Shown here piece after piece: positions 43,756 through 53,553 of a DNA stretch of 64,000 bases. Source of the stretch: Calditrichota bacterium (lineage in GTDB: Bacteria; Calditrichota; Calditrichia; Calditrichales; J004); the NCBI GenBank assembly GCA_013112635.1, contig JABFGF010000001.1, positions 992,001-1,056,000 on the forward strand, given 5' to 3'. Position numbers and translations under genes: made by a program. The notes beneath the pieces were generated by a model. The model was not told where the DNA came from, made no database searches, and saw only the letters and a list, made by a program, of their open reading frames with translations. How positions within the stretch are numbered: position 1 is the first letter of the stretch; each line of letters begins with the position of its first letter.

Positions 43756-44838
43756 TCATATTTCTTTTAACCGTTTTTCCTGCTGTGCAAGCTTTAAATC
43801 AGCATCAACCATAATTTCAACCAACTCTTTAAAAGTAACTTTTGGTTTCCAACCTAACTCCTTTTCAGCCTTTGAAGCATCACCAATTAAAAGATCAACT
43901 TCTGTCGGGCGATAATAATTTGGATCTACTTCGGCTACAACATCCCCTGTTTTTAAACTTGTTTCAGAGTTTGCTATAACTGACTTTACAACTCCTTTTT
44001 CATTTTCATCACCACCCTGCCAATCAAGTTGCACACCAAGGCGATTAAAGGCATGGTTAACAAACTCACGTACCGAATTTGTTTCATTGGTTGCTAAAAC
44101 AAAATCTTCAGGTTTATCTTGTTGAAGCATTCGCCACATGCCTTCTACATATTCAGGCGCATAACCCCAATCACGTTTTGCATCCATATTGCCAAGAAAC
44201 AGTTTTTTTTGTAATCCAAGATAAATTTTTGTAACAGCACGGCTTATTTTCCTTGTAACAAATGTTTCACCCCGGCGTGGAGATTCATGGTTAAATAAAA
44301 TGCCATTGCAGGCATAGAGATCATACGCTTCGCGATAATTTACTGTAATCCAGAATGCATACAGTTTTGCAACAGCATAAGGACTACGTGGATAAAATGG
44401 TGTCTTTTCTGTTTGAGGTATTTCCTGAACTTGGCCATAAAGCTCTGAGGTTGAGGCCTGGTAAAAGCGGGTATTAATCCCTGTTTCTTTAATTGCATCT
44501 AAAAAACGTAAGGTACCTGTCGCATCAACTTCGGCAGTATACTCGGGAACCTGGAAAGAAACACCCACATGACTTTGGGCAGCTAAATTATAAATTTCAT
44601 CGGGTTGAACTTTCTCAAGTATACGATTTAGATTGGAAGAATCTGTTAAGTCGCCATAGTGCAGAATCATATTTCGGCTTTCGCTGTGAGGATCCTGGTA
44701 GATATGTTCCAGCCTTTGGGTATTAAAGGAACTTGCCCGGCGAATTATACCATGAACCTGGTAACCCTTTTCAATAAGTAATTCAGTAAGATAACTTCCA
44801 TCTTGTCCGGTAATTCCGGTTATTAGTGCTTTTTTCAA
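43756..44838 (-). CDS. gmd: GDP-mannose 4,6-dehydratase
   Basis: 360 aa, normal length. Opening [46 protein letters not shown], catalytic area [16 protein letters not shown] with [10 protein letters not shown], and [20 protein letters not shown] binding GDP-mannose. It forms GDP-4-keto-6-deoxymannose for the fucose synthase encoded downstream. Together they show that the polymer contains fucose or a relative. Confidence 0.96.
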   Translation of the reverse strand: MKKALITGITGQDGSYLTELLIEKGYQVHGIIRRASSFNTQRLEHIYQDPHSESRNMILHYGDLTDSSNLNRILEKVQPDEIYNLAAQSHVGVSFQVPEYTAEVDATGTLRFLDAIKETGINTRFYQASTSELYGQVQEIPQTEKTPFYPRSPYAVAKLYAFWITVNYREAYDLYACNGILFNHESPRRGETFVTRKISRAVTKIYLGLQKKLFLGNMDAKRDWGYAPEYVEGMWRMLQQDKPEDFVLATNETNSVREFVNHAFNRLGVQLDWQGGDENEKGVVKSVIANSETSLKTGDVVAEVDPNYYRPTEVDLLIGDASKAEKELGWKPKVTFKELVEIMVDADLKLAQQEKRLKEI

Positions 44839-44851
44839 TTATTACTCCAAG

Positions 44852-45610
44852 CTAATTATTAAACTTTTTTATATGTAAAAATTCTAATATTAAGTAAACA
44901 ATAAACAATGTATTTGTGACCAAATAGCGCTTCCATAAACGGCCCGGCTCCTGAATTAAACGATAGAACCATTCCAATGCATATTTCTTCATCCAATCAG
45001 GTGCATGAGATGTATTTCCGGCCAAATAATCAAAACCAGCTCCAATACCTATCATTATTCCCTTTTCCAGTTTTTTAAAATGTTCGCTCATCCATAGTTC
45101 TTGTTTGGGAGCGCCTAATCCAATCCAAACAATATCAGCACCAGACGTGTTCATCTTTTCGAGAAATTCCTGATTTTCTTTAACAGATAATTCCCGAAAT
45201 GGAGGTGATTTTGTTCCTGCAATTACTGCTTTGGGATATTTCTTCTTAATAACTGTTTCCATTTTATCTAAGGTGCTCTCCGTGCTTCCCCAAAAGAAAT
45301 GTTTTATGTTATGTCCCTGCCCCCAATCTATTATCTTTTCCATCAAGGTTGGGCCAAAAACCCGCTGCATTTGTTTATCGCCTTTCCAGGAAGCAACAAT
45401 TGAAAGCGGCCGTCCATCCGGCAGAGTTTGAAAACTATTATTTAAAATTTCACCATATTTTGCATTAACAACCCCTTCAACAACGGTATGGACATTGTTG
45501 ACGGTTATATAAGCACTATCATTTTTTTGATTTAGGAATGTAAGAATATCTGAAAAAACCTGCTCATAATTTGTAGATTCGAGATTAGTTGAAAGTATTT
45601 TTGTTTTCAA
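44852..45610 (-). CDS. WecG/TagA/CpsF-family glycosyltransferase
   Basis: 252 aa. Family marks: NVHTVVEGVVNAKYGE, PDGRPLSIVASWKG, RVFGPTLMEKI, and GAPKQELWMSEHF. The last 25 residues carry the family's membrane-binding helix (TNTLFIVYLILEFLHIKK). Members add ManNAc or ManNAcA (or a related sugar) as the second residue on the lipid-linked chain. It lies 13 bases before gmd. Confidence 0.92.
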   Translation of the reverse strand: MKTKILSTNLESTNYEQVFSDILTFLNQKNDSAYITVNNVHTVVEGVVNAKYGEILNNSFQTLPDGRPLSIVASWKGDKQMQRVFGPTLMEKIIDWGQGHNIKHFFWGSTESTLDKMETVIKKKYPKAVIAGTKSPPFRELSVKENQEFLEKMNTSGADIVWIGLGAPKQELWMSEHFKKLEKGIMIGIGAGFDYLAGNTSHAPDWMKKYALEWFYRLIQEPGRLWKRYLVTNTLFIVYLILEFLHIKKFNN

Positions 45611-45619
45611 TGTTTTAAT

Positions 45620-46726
45620 CTATTTTTTATTAATAATATGCTTGGTTTCAGAAAGTACTTTGAGCCCATCTATAAAATGGCTGCCGGAATAAATTAAATA
45701 TGATTTGTACATGTACAATACCCACAATGATCTCAAAATATCTTTATCCAAATTTAGACGGCTCAATAACTCATTTTGCCATGAAAGCCATAGTTCCATA
45801 AACGCCATTTTTATTATTTGAGTTGGATTTTTACTATTGATTTGTGCTTCACCCTGAAAAATAAAATGAATTATATCATAAAGTGGAAAAAGGTTCTCAT
45901 TGCCATATTCCCAATCAAATGCACAAAGTTTACCATCCTGACCAATCTTTAAATTATAGGGTACAAAATCCCCATGCTGACAAACTGCTTGTCCGGCCGA
46001 TGTACTTGTTTTATTAAATGCGCTAAGTATTAAAGTCTTATAGTTAATAAGCTCTTTATTTTCTTCGCATTTTTTTGAAATTATGTCTGCAGTTGTAAAT
46101 GGTTCACTCTTTTTTGTTTTCTCAATTAACTGCGCTTGAAAATCCAAAATAGATGTATTGGGAGTTAGCCCAACTTGTAATCCGTTTTTTGAAATATCAT
46201 TTTGTACTAAAACTGAATGTTGCTGGTTTTCTTCTATATATAAGGTCTTTGGTATGTTAAAATCCGGTAAAACTTTATGAATTTTTGATGTAATTAAATT
46301 TTCAGTTTTTATTGCTTTTTTAGATTCTTCGCTGTTGGCTATTTTGGCGTAGACCATTATTTTATGATTTTTTGAAAATATCTGCAAAGTTAGTTTTTGC
46401 CTCTTTCCGGGTGTTCCCACATAAGCTGAATAATTAATTTGTGCTTCTAAACCACATGATGTAGAAATATCAGCTAAAATTTTTTGAAGAGCCTCTGTTG
46501 CAAATAATTTAGTTTGGCCAAAAACAGTAAAAGGATAAAAAGCGGTTAAAAGTGATTTTAAAATTTTGTTTTTTGCCGATGCTGTATTGTGTACTTCAAA
46601 CCCTGTTTTAAAATGGTTTCTATTACCGGTTGGCAAGATTACCCGTGGGTTATTTATTGAAGGGAAAGCAACAAATGGTTCACTATTCTTGTTACCTTTT
46701 TCACTGAAGTATGTTTTAAAATTCAT
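45620..46726 (-). CDS. Aminoglycoside-phosphotransferase-like kinase
   Basis: 368 aa. The C-terminal half has the kinase catalytic and metal sites: CQHGDFVPYNLKIGQDGKL (Asp in HGD) and FDWEYGNENLFPLYDIIHF. The N-terminal half is poorly conserved. Kinases of this type occur in polysaccharide clusters, often acting on sugars or lipid-linked products; drug resistance is unlikely here. It overlaps the upstream glycosyltransferase gene by 11 bases. Confidence 0.75.
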   Translation of the reverse strand: MNFKTYFSEKGNKNSEPFVAFPSINNPRVILPTGNRNHFKTGFEVHNTASAKNKILKSLLTAFYPFTVFGQTKLFATEALQKILADISTSCGLEAQINYSAYVGTPGKRQKLTLQIFSKNHKIMVYAKIANSEESKKAIKTENLITSKIHKVLPDFNIPKTLYIEENQQHSVLVQNDISKNGLQVGLTPNTSILDFQAQLIEKTKKSEPFTTADIISKKCEENKELINYKTLILSAFNKTSTSAGQAVCQHGDFVPYNLKIGQDGKLCAFDWEYGNENLFPLYDIIHFIFQGEAQINSKNPTQIIKMAFMELWLSWQNELLSRLNLDKDILRSLWVLYMYKSYLIYSGSHFIDGLKVLSETKHIINKK

Positions 46727-47900
46727 TTTCTTTCAATGCATATTTTTTACGTGCATTATCGATAGCCGCCCGGTAGATTTCCATTAGCCTTTCATAATTC
46801 TTTTCAGCAGTATATTTTTCTTCAAATTCTTTGCGGGCATTTTTTCCCATTTCTGCCATTTTATCTTTGTTATCCATTGCCCATTGCATTTTATTGGCAA
46901 GGTCTTTTGCATTGCCGGGTTCAAATAACAGACCCGTTTTACCATCCTCAATCATTTCTGCCATGGCTCCAAGATTTGAAGCAATAACCGGTCTTCCACA
47001 AGCAAATGCTTCTATTATTGTCATTGGCATGCCTTCGTACCAAACAGATGGGAAAATTAAAGCAAGAGAAGTTTTAATGTTTTCATGAACGCCTTCTTTG
47101 TTTAGCAGTCCCAAATAATTTATATCTTTTGGAAACTTTGGCTTTAATGGCCCATCACCGGCAATATTTATTTTAAAATTATTATTTATTCTTGAAGCCT
47201 GAATTAAAACATCTAAACCTTTAGTTTCATCGAGCCTTCCCACAAAAATAAAACCAGATACATTACGCTTTGAAACACCCGGATCTTCGAATAGAAAATT
47301 TGATTTCTTATAAATTTTGTTTTTTGGAAAATTGTTTTGAATGAATTTCTGTTTTGCAAAATTAGTAAGTGTAATGTATCCGTCTATTTTAGTGTTCCAG
47401 GTAGAATATTCACTGTTTTTTTGTATCATACGGGCAACAGTATATGTTTGTAGTTTCGATTCACGATAGCAACCATATTTTACACTTTTATAAATACCAT
47501 TTTCTGAACATTCTTCGCAAATATGGCCATCTCTATATAAATAGGCACCGGGACATATTAATCTATAATTATGTAAGGTTTGAATAACCGGTATTTTGTT
47601 GTCTTGGCAGGCACTAAAAATTGAAGGAGATATTAAAGGAAAGAAATTATGGATGTGGCAGACATCAGGCTTGTAATCTTTAAATATTTTTGCTATTTCA
47701 AGATATGAGTTTCTGGAATATGTTGTTTTGCCAATTAAAGAAACTTTTTCACTAATGCTGTAATTATCAATCTCTTTATTGTCTTTTATAAACTGACGAA
47801 CTTGATTGCCCTTACTTTCTAGTAACTCCAGTTCATTTTTAAAAACAGTATCTTCACCACCTGCAAGTTTATAGCGGTTATGAACGAGGAGTATTTTCAT
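46716..47900 (-). CDS. GT4 glycosyltransferase
   Basis: 394 aa. GT-B fold: N-terminal VHNRYKLAGGEDTVFKNELELL and CHIHNFFPLISPSIF, C-terminal FVGRLDETKGLDVLIQASR, IAGDGPLKPK, and SVWYEGMPMTIIEAFACGRP with the family EX7E motif. A Cys-rich insert (CPGAYLYRDGHICEEC) lies near residue 115-135. The donor cannot be told. It overlaps the upstream GT4 gene by 23 bases. Confidence 0.9.
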   Translation of the reverse strand: MKILLVHNRYKLAGGEDTVFKNELELLESKGNQVRQFIKDNKEIDNYSISEKVSLIGKTTYSRNSYLEIAKIFKDYKPDVCHIHNFFPLISPSIFSACQDNKIPVIQTLHNYRLICPGAYLYRDGHICEECSENGIYKSVKYGCYRESKLQTYTVARMIQKNSEYSTWNTKIDGYITLTNFAKQKFIQNNFPKNKIYKKSNFLFEDPGVSKRNVSGFIFVGRLDETKGLDVLIQASRINNNFKINIAGDGPLKPKFPKDINYLGLLNKEGVHENIKTSLALIFPSVWYEGMPMTIIEAFACGRPVIASNLGAMAEMIEDGKTGLLFEPGNAKDLANKMQWAMDNKDKMAEMGKNARKEFEEKYTAEKNYERLMEIYRAAIDNARKKYALKENEF

Positions 47901-49086
47901 TTAGAATTTGGTTATAAAGTTGATTCATTTCTTCGCCTTTCTTATCCCAACAAAATTTTTCCTTTACACTTTGGTATGCACCCATGCCTAATTCTTTTTG
48001 TAACACAGTATTATTTGCTAATTTATTTATGTTTTCAGCCAAAGAGTTTACGGTTTGCTCAACCGTATTTACTGGTATTTTGATGCCGTTTGAACCATTT
48101 ATAATTGAAGAAGGACCTCCCCAATCTAAAGCAACAACAGGTTTACCATAACTCATTGCTTCCAGTAAAACCAAACCAGTTGTTTCACGTAAACTTGTAA
48201 AAATAAAGATATTACAATTTAACAACAATCTTTCTTGCTCATTTTTTTCAATCCAACCCAAGAATCGTACTTTTGAATCTAAACCCAATTGTTTTACAAG
48301 GCTTTTAAAATATATTAATTCAGCGCCTTTGCCTGTAATGTCTAATTCCCAATCAACATCAACTTTTACAAGAGACCTTAGCAAAATCTCTAAGCCTTTC
48401 CAACGTGCTAAAATCCCCCCCCAATAAATTTTACAAACCGAATTGCCATTTTGTTTTGGTAGCTGTTTTTCGCTAACACCAATTTGTGTAATATAGACTT
48501 TTGAATGGTATTTTTTGGGTATAAACTTTAAGTTCTGTTTATTTGTAAGTATTAGTTTATTTGTTCTTTTTAGAAAAAGATGCCACAATGGAGAATACTT
48601 TAATTTATATATCGCTAGTTCTCTAATATATTCTTTGAGTTTCTTATTTACTAGAGTTGTAAAGTTATGTGGAAGAAGTTCAAGGCCTCCAACAGGCCCA
48701 ACAATTGATTTTACTTTTAAGAAAGGAACAAAATTTACCCTAGCAGACATAAATGTTACATGATGAGCAAAATCAAAATTTATTTGTTTATGGATATTTT
48801 TGGCTATAAAGAAAGCTTTAATTTGCCATAGATAATAATAAAACCAAACTGGTAATTTTTTCTTTATTTTTAAAACAGTATCACTATAATCAACAAAAAT
48901 AAAACGGACATTTTCTTTTATTTCATTTTTAAAAGACTCAATTGCTGTTTTGTTATTTGCCCTAGTTATAACCCAAACATCACAATGTTTTTGCATTTGT
49001 AATAACCAGTTCCAACCAACAGCAGGTTCCGATCCTTTTCGCGGTTCACAGGCATACGCAGAAAGAAGAACTTTATTTTTTATCAT
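47878..49086 (-). CDS. GT4 glycosyltransferase
   Basis: 402 aa. N-terminal LLSAYACEPRKGSEPAVGWNW, C-terminal YWGGILARWKGLEILLRSL, ITGKGAELIYFKSL and SLRETTGLVLLEAMSYGKPV. The ACEPxxGSEPxVGW motif occurs in a distinct GT4 branch common in exopolysaccharide clusters. It overlaps both neighbours (14 and 23 bases), so translation is coupled. Confidence 0.9.
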   Translation of the reverse strand: MIKNKVLLSAYACEPRKGSEPAVGWNWLLQMQKHCDVWVITRANNKTAIESFKNEIKENVRFIFVDYSDTVLKIKKKLPVWFYYYLWQIKAFFIAKNIHKQINFDFAHHVTFMSARVNFVPFLKVKSIVGPVGGLELLPHNFTTLVNKKLKEYIRELAIYKLKYSPLWHLFLKRTNKLILTNKQNLKFIPKKYHSKVYITQIGVSEKQLPKQNGNSVCKIYWGGILARWKGLEILLRSLVKVDVDWELDITGKGAELIYFKSLVKQLGLDSKVRFLGWIEKNEQERLLLNCNIFIFTSLRETTGLVLLEAMSYGKPVVALDWGGPSSIINGSNGIKIPVNTVEQTVNSLAENINKLANNTVLQKELGMGAYQSVKEKFCWDKKGEEMNQLYNQILNENTPRS

Positions 49087-50347
49087 GATGTCTCATTTTA
49101 AAAGAGATAATATTTCTAATAACTTTTTTAGAAATTACTTCAATTTTCTCATCACCATTAATAAATACTGTATTCTTCTTATCAAAAAATAAATTCTTCA
49201 TTCTATTTTGTTGTTTTTCAGTCTCCAATATACTTAATTCATTTTTCCTACTGGAAATAGTTTTGGGATTTCCTTTTAATACAAAAACCAAATTAGGTTT
49301 AAATACAAAAAAAGACATTATTCTTGAAAGTAAAGTTACATTTTTCAGACGATATCTTTTAGGATCAAGTATTATATCATCGAAGAAACGATCGAAAATT
49401 ACTAATGTATTTTTAAATAATTTGGGGAAAACATATTGATAATATCCTAAGAAAAATATCCACGCGTAGTAAAAAACTTTGATAATTGATATAATCATGT
49501 TATAATTTTTTTTATTATGTGGTCTCTCTACGGCAGATTTGTTTTTCTTTTGGGGGAATGGCTTAAAGTGAAAGTAAGAATACCCTCTAGAAAACAGTGG
49601 TTTTATATTTGCTTTAAGCATTTCTATTTGTGTTGATTTTCCAGCTCCATCTGTACCATAAAAAGCAATTGAAATCCCTTCATATTTAACCACCCTTTTT
49701 ATTAACCTTTTTAAATACAAAAATTTGTTATAAATAGTTTTATGTAATCCAATTAAATTTAATGATTTTTTACGGACAGAAAGTCTCAATTTTCGAATTA
49801 AAGAATTCGGCACTTTATTCTGTTGGCTTAATGCAGAATCTATTTGTAAATCTATACTAAAATATTCTTTTAATTCCTTACTATACCTTTTTTTAAGTAA
49901 TATTATTTTCGAGTAGTATTTCTCTTTTATTTCAGCATTATTTAAAATGCCTGTTAAAAACAAATCTAAATATTCATAAAAACTACTTGGTATAAAGATT
50001 TCATTATATTGAACTCGATTATTTAAAACCTCGTCTGCATCAATGTAAATATATCCTTTCCAGCTAAACTCTAAAAAGAAGTCAATATGAAATATATTAC
50101 CAGTTATGGAATCAAAATAGAAATAACTTTCACAACCAAATTTAGCATGATATATAAATTCTACACCTATTTCATTAAAACTATTATTAATATGTGAAGA
50201 TATTTGAGAAAACTGTGTTTTTGCAACGAGAATGTCTATATCATTTTCGTACTTTGGTAAAGCTTCATAATTTCGAAGAATGCAATAAGAATAATTATTT
50301 AAGGTTTTTAGTAAAGTATTATATACTTCTAATCTAAGGTTTTTCAA
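49073..50347 (-). CDS. Nucleotidyltransferase-like/thymidylate-kinase-like fusion
   Basis: 424 aa. The first ~190 residues hold NDIDILVAKTQF, an NTase-type DxD motif, in a beta-rich fold. Residues ~225-424 are a P-loop kinase of thymidylate-kinase type: FYGTDGAGKSTQIEML (Walker A), FDRFFDDIILDPKRY (the DR(Y/F) motif) and a late LID-like SSRKNELSILETEKQQNRM. True Tmk is ~210 aa and lacks the N-terminal part. Fused forms of this kind are known from surface-polysaccharide clusters without a defined reaction. Presumably it phosphorylates a sugar or lipid intermediate. Confidence 0.75.
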   Translation of the reverse strand: MKNLRLEVYNTLLKTLNNYSYCILRNYEALPKYENDIDILVAKTQFSQISSHINNSFNEIGVEFIYHAKFGCESYFYFDSITGNIFHIDFFLEFSWKGYIYIDADEVLNNRVQYNEIFIPSSFYEYLDLFLTGILNNAEIKEKYYSKIILLKKRYSKELKEYFSIDLQIDSALSQQNKVPNSLIRKLRLSVRKKSLNLIGLHKTIYNKFLYLKRLIKRVVKYEGISIAFYGTDGAGKSTQIEMLKANIKPLFSRGYSYFHFKPFPQKKNKSAVERPHNKKNYNMIISIIKVFYYAWIFFLGYYQYVFPKLFKNTLVIFDRFFDDIILDPKRYRLKNVTLLSRIMSFFVFKPNLVFVLKGNPKTISSRKNELSILETEKQQNRMKNLFFDKKNTVFINGDEKIEVISKKVIRNIISFKMRHHDKK

Positions 50348-50348
50348 C

Positions 50349-51116
50349 TTATTTTGACTTTAGTAACCTACGATATACGCGGAGAAAATTTAAAATATAT
50401 TTATATGTACTAAATGAAATCATTTTTTTTAAAACAAAATAGGGTATGTATCTTTTAAAAATAATTAAGCCTTCCTCATAACGAATTTTCTTCACCTCAT
50501 TACTATCTAAAGACTTATTATCATCATGCCATCTGAATTTCGCAAAATATTCATTTAAATATTTAACCTTGTAATCCTTATAGAGGATATGCGCAAAAAA
50601 GTCTTTGTCCATAACAATATGGAAATCTTTATCTATATGTATTCCGGAATCCCATATTTTGCGTTTAAAAAAGAATGTCGTGGATGGAATATAACAGTGA
50701 AAAAGAGATAACCATTTTATAGGTTTATGCGATTTCTGTTCCTTTGTAATATTAAGATTCTCATCAGCAAAGTAGTAATTGGCATAAACCGCATCATACT
50801 GTTCATTACTCAATTCATTTAAAACTTTATCAAAAACACCTTTTTCATAAACATCATCACTATTTAGCCAACCAAAGAAATCCCCTGTTGCTTTTGCAAA
50901 ACCTTTATTAATAGCATCACTTTGGCCTTCATCTTTTTCTGAAACCCAGACCAGGTGAGGATACTTTTTTAATATTTCTAATGTGCCATCTGTTGAGCCA
51001 CCATCGATAATGATATGTTCAAAATTACTATATTTTTGATCTAAAACAGATTGAATGGCGTCTTCTATAAATTTTGCAGAATTAAATGCGGGTGTAATAA
51101 TAGAAATTTTTTTCAT
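50349..51116 (-). CDS. GT2 glycosyltransferase
   Basis: 255 aa GT-A enzyme. Opening SIITPAFNSAKFIEDAIQSV, then EHIIIDGGSTDGTLEIL, DEGQSDAINKGFAKATGDFF, and GWLNSDDVYEKGVF (DxD equivalent SDD). A C-terminal amphipathic tail follows. The type with GGSTDGT often adds a hexose to a lipid-linked chain. It is placed 1 base from the kinase gene. Confidence 0.92.
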   Translation of the reverse strand: MKKISIITPAFNSAKFIEDAIQSVLDQKYSNFEHIIIDGGSTDGTLEILKKYPHLVWVSEKDEGQSDAINKGFAKATGDFFGWLNSDDVYEKGVFDKVLNELSNEQYDAVYANYYFADENLNITKEQKSHKPIKWLSLFHCYIPSTTFFFKRKIWDSGIHIDKDFHIVMDKDFFAHILYKDYKVKYLNEYFAKFRWHDDNKSLDSNEVKKIRYEEGLIIFKRYIPYFVLKKMISFSTYKYILNFLRVYRRLLKSK

Positions 51117-51119
51117 TGT

Positions 51120-52361
51120 CTAAATAATAATTTTAGTTTTTTTAGGTAATAAAAGTGAAAAAGAAATAAAAATCCAAGAAATAACATCCGCTCCATAACC
51201 CATCATATACATAATTAAACCTATAGTCGCAAGAAAAGATAAGCGATGAATTAATTTATTAGTGTTTTCATTTCCAACGGCTCTATACTTCTTAAATGAA
51301 GAAACTAAAAAAAACACAATTAGCCCGACCAAAGAAAACATACCAACATAACCAAGATAATATAGTGTCTGTATAAATCCATTATGTGCTCCTGCCATTG
51401 CCTTAAAGCCAATAACCGGAGCATAAACAATAAATCGGGCGCCTATCCCTTTTCCCAAAAGTGTTGCCTCATCAATAACTGCGTTCCATATTAGTAATCT
51501 CCATGAACCAGAAGCATCAGTATTAAAGTCTGTGAATGCGGTTAAACGTTCTTCAAAAAAAAGCGTATCCACTTGAATAAAAATGGATGAAACTATACCA
51601 ATAATTAATAATGTTAGGAAATACTTTGTATTGCGCTGCCAAAAGAATAAAATTGGCAAAATTGCAAAAACTAAGGCCCATGTGGTCCGGTGGCTTGTAT
51701 AAGGGATCATTATAATTAAAACAGGTAAAAACTTGTGGACAATTTTATATTCTTTATCCACATACAAATAATACAAATATCCCGCGATGAAACCTAAGAC
51801 AATGGATTCATACATAAGCGCTCCAAATTGTCGATTTGCAATACTAAAATTAAAATCCAAAGTTAGTAATAAATTAATAGGTGCCAATAAGATAATAGGA
51901 ATAAGATAGGAACTAATCGTCTTTATCAAATTGGGGATTTCATCTTTATGAATATTGCTAGATAAGAACATTAAAAAAATTATAAAAAAATAAATCGATC
52001 TAAATTCAGCGATAGCCGCATATCCAAATTGGAAATATCCTATATAGGTAAATAAGAAAATAAAAAGTATAAATATAGAAATAATTTTACTATTAAATGC
52101 TAACGGTAAAACTCGGACATTATTAAAACGGCTTTTAATAATATAAAAGACAAGAATCAATAATGCGATATCACTGGGTTGCGTACGTATTGGTGAAACT
52201 GTTAAAGAAACTATTCCATTTTCCCAAGAGTTCTTTTCTATAAAAAAAATAAAAATAGTAAGTATAATAAGAAATTCATTCTTACTTTTGGTTTTAAATA
52301 AAAATATTATAGAATATACTATAAGTAAATAAAGTAGAGCAGGATGGCCAGATATATACAT
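51120..52361 (-). CDS. O-antigen polymerase/ligase (Wzy/WaaL type)
   Basis: 413 aa, about 12 membrane helices. The large loop near the C-terminus has the typical GKGIGARFIVYAPVIGF and AGAHNGFIQTLYYLGYVGM (the H-N motif seen in Wzy_C proteins). Given a flippase and a priming transferase in the same cluster, it is the likely repeat-unit polymerase. The initial residues are membrane-bound from the start. Confidence 0.85.
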   Translation of the reverse strand: MYISGHPALLYLLIVYSIIFLFKTKSKNEFLIILTIFIFFIEKNSWENGIVSLTVSPIRTQPSDIALLILVFYIIKSRFNNVRVLPLAFNSKIISIFILFIFLFTYIGYFQFGYAAIAEFRSIYFFIIFLMFLSSNIHKDEIPNLIKTISSYLIPIILLAPINLLLTLDFNFSIANRQFGALMYESIVLGFIAGYLYYLYVDKEYKIVHKFLPVLIIMIPYTSHRTTWALVFAILPILFFWQRNTKYFLTLLIIGIVSSIFIQVDTLFFEERLTAFTDFNTDASGSWRLLIWNAVIDEATLLGKGIGARFIVYAPVIGFKAMAGAHNGFIQTLYYLGYVGMFSLVGLIVFFLVSSFKKYRAVGNENTNKLIHRLSFLATIGLIMYMMGYGADVISWIFISFSLLLPKKTKIII

Positions 52362-52382
52362 AATTAATTAATATTTTTTTAA

Positions 52383-53552
52383 TTACTTTTCATTATTTGG
52401 GTTTATGTAAAATTCAGAGATACTTTTTAATACCAATTCAGAAGCAATTTTGGAAATACATGGGGCAACAGGATTATTTTGTAAGTTATAAATACACTTC
52501 CAGTTGCAATTAAAACAATCCATTTTGTGGATAACAGGATGAGGAGAAAAGTTAAGTTCTTTCCCTTGCCAAACAAAAGGTATAAAACGCTTATAATGCC
52601 CACCACCTAACAGACAAACTGAAGGGACTTTTAGCAATGCTGCCATATGAACGGCACTTGTTTCATTGCCAATTAAAAAACGGCTTTTTTTAATTATTCC
52701 CATAAATTCAGGTAAAGATGTTTGACCCGTCTTATCAATAAACGGCACGTCTAATTGATTTGTTAAATGCTTTGCTAAATCTTTATCACCCGGCCCTCCG
52801 CAAATTACAACTGTGAGCTTATATTTTAGATATATTTCAGTTGCTATTTGAGCGAACTTATCAACCGGCCATTGCCGAATAGTAGAACCAGCGCCTGGGA
52901 AAAGTATATAATAATTATCACTTTCTATTTTATAATCAGGGATTAATTGGATAGGTATTAGTAATTGGTCAGGTTTTATGTCTGGAATCCCTATAGCCGC
53001 GTTGAACTCTGAATTCCTTTCCAGTTCCATTAATTGTTTATTATCCGAATCGATTAATTGAGAATACCACTTATCGCTAATAAATTTATAATGAGATTGA
53101 GGTCTTTCTCCATTATATCCAATTTTACTTTTTGCTTTTAATAAACGTACAACGGACTCAGCATCAATAAAATTTTCACGGCGATTATAAAGCGGATTCA
53201 GTAAAATTTCAAATTGATTGTTTTGTAAAGACTTTAAAACCGAATACCTGTATTTAAGTTTATTGCGAAAATCTTTAACATTAATCGGGATAATAGTATC
53301 AAAATAGGGAAAAGTTTTTACAAGATCATAAACTACTTTGTTACAAATAAAAGTGATTCTTGACTCACTATAGTGTTTTCTTATTGCAGATGCAAAACCA
53401 TGCCAAAGTAAAAAGTCACCAATAGCATCCATCCTAACTATTGCAATTTGATTAGACTCTTTTAGACTTTTGGTGGAAAATAATTTAAATACTGAATCAG
53501 AAAAATAAAGTAGAAGATCCCGAATCGAAACCAATATTGATTTTAATGCCAT
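52383..53552 (-). CDS. GT9 (heptosyltransferase-like) glycosyltransferase
   Basis: 389 aa. N-terminal IAIVRMDAIGDFLLWHGFA, middle ILFPGAGSTIRQWPVDKFAQ, VVICGGPGDKDLAKHL and LIGNETSAVHMAALLKVP, the GT9 signature set. The C-terminus has a Cys group (HKMDCFNCNWKC, PCISKI), often seen in GT9 proteins of polysaccharide clusters. Donor unknown. Confidence 0.9.
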   Translation of the reverse strand: MALKSILVSIRDLLLYFSDSVFKLFSTKSLKESNQIAIVRMDAIGDFLLWHGFASAIRKHYSESRITFICNKVVYDLVKTFPYFDTIIPINVKDFRNKLKYRYSVLKSLQNNQFEILLNPLYNRRENFIDAESVVRLLKAKSKIGYNGERPQSHYKFISDKWYSQLIDSDNKQLMELERNSEFNAAIGIPDIKPDQLLIPIQLIPDYKIESDNYYILFPGAGSTIRQWPVDKFAQIATEIYLKYKLTVVICGGPGDKDLAKHLTNQLDVPFIDKTGQTSLPEFMGIIKKSRFLIGNETSAVHMAALLKVPSVCLLGGGHYKRFIPFVWQGKELNFSPHPVIHKMDCFNCNWKCIYNLQNNPVAPCISKIASELVLKSISEFYINPNNEK

Positions 53553-53553
53553 G

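Noticed and set aside
45620-46726. Aminoglycoside resistance gene.
   Set aside because: The kinase motifs are shared by many sugar and lipid kinases; context is a polysaccharide cluster and the N-terminal half is unlike known resistance enzymes.
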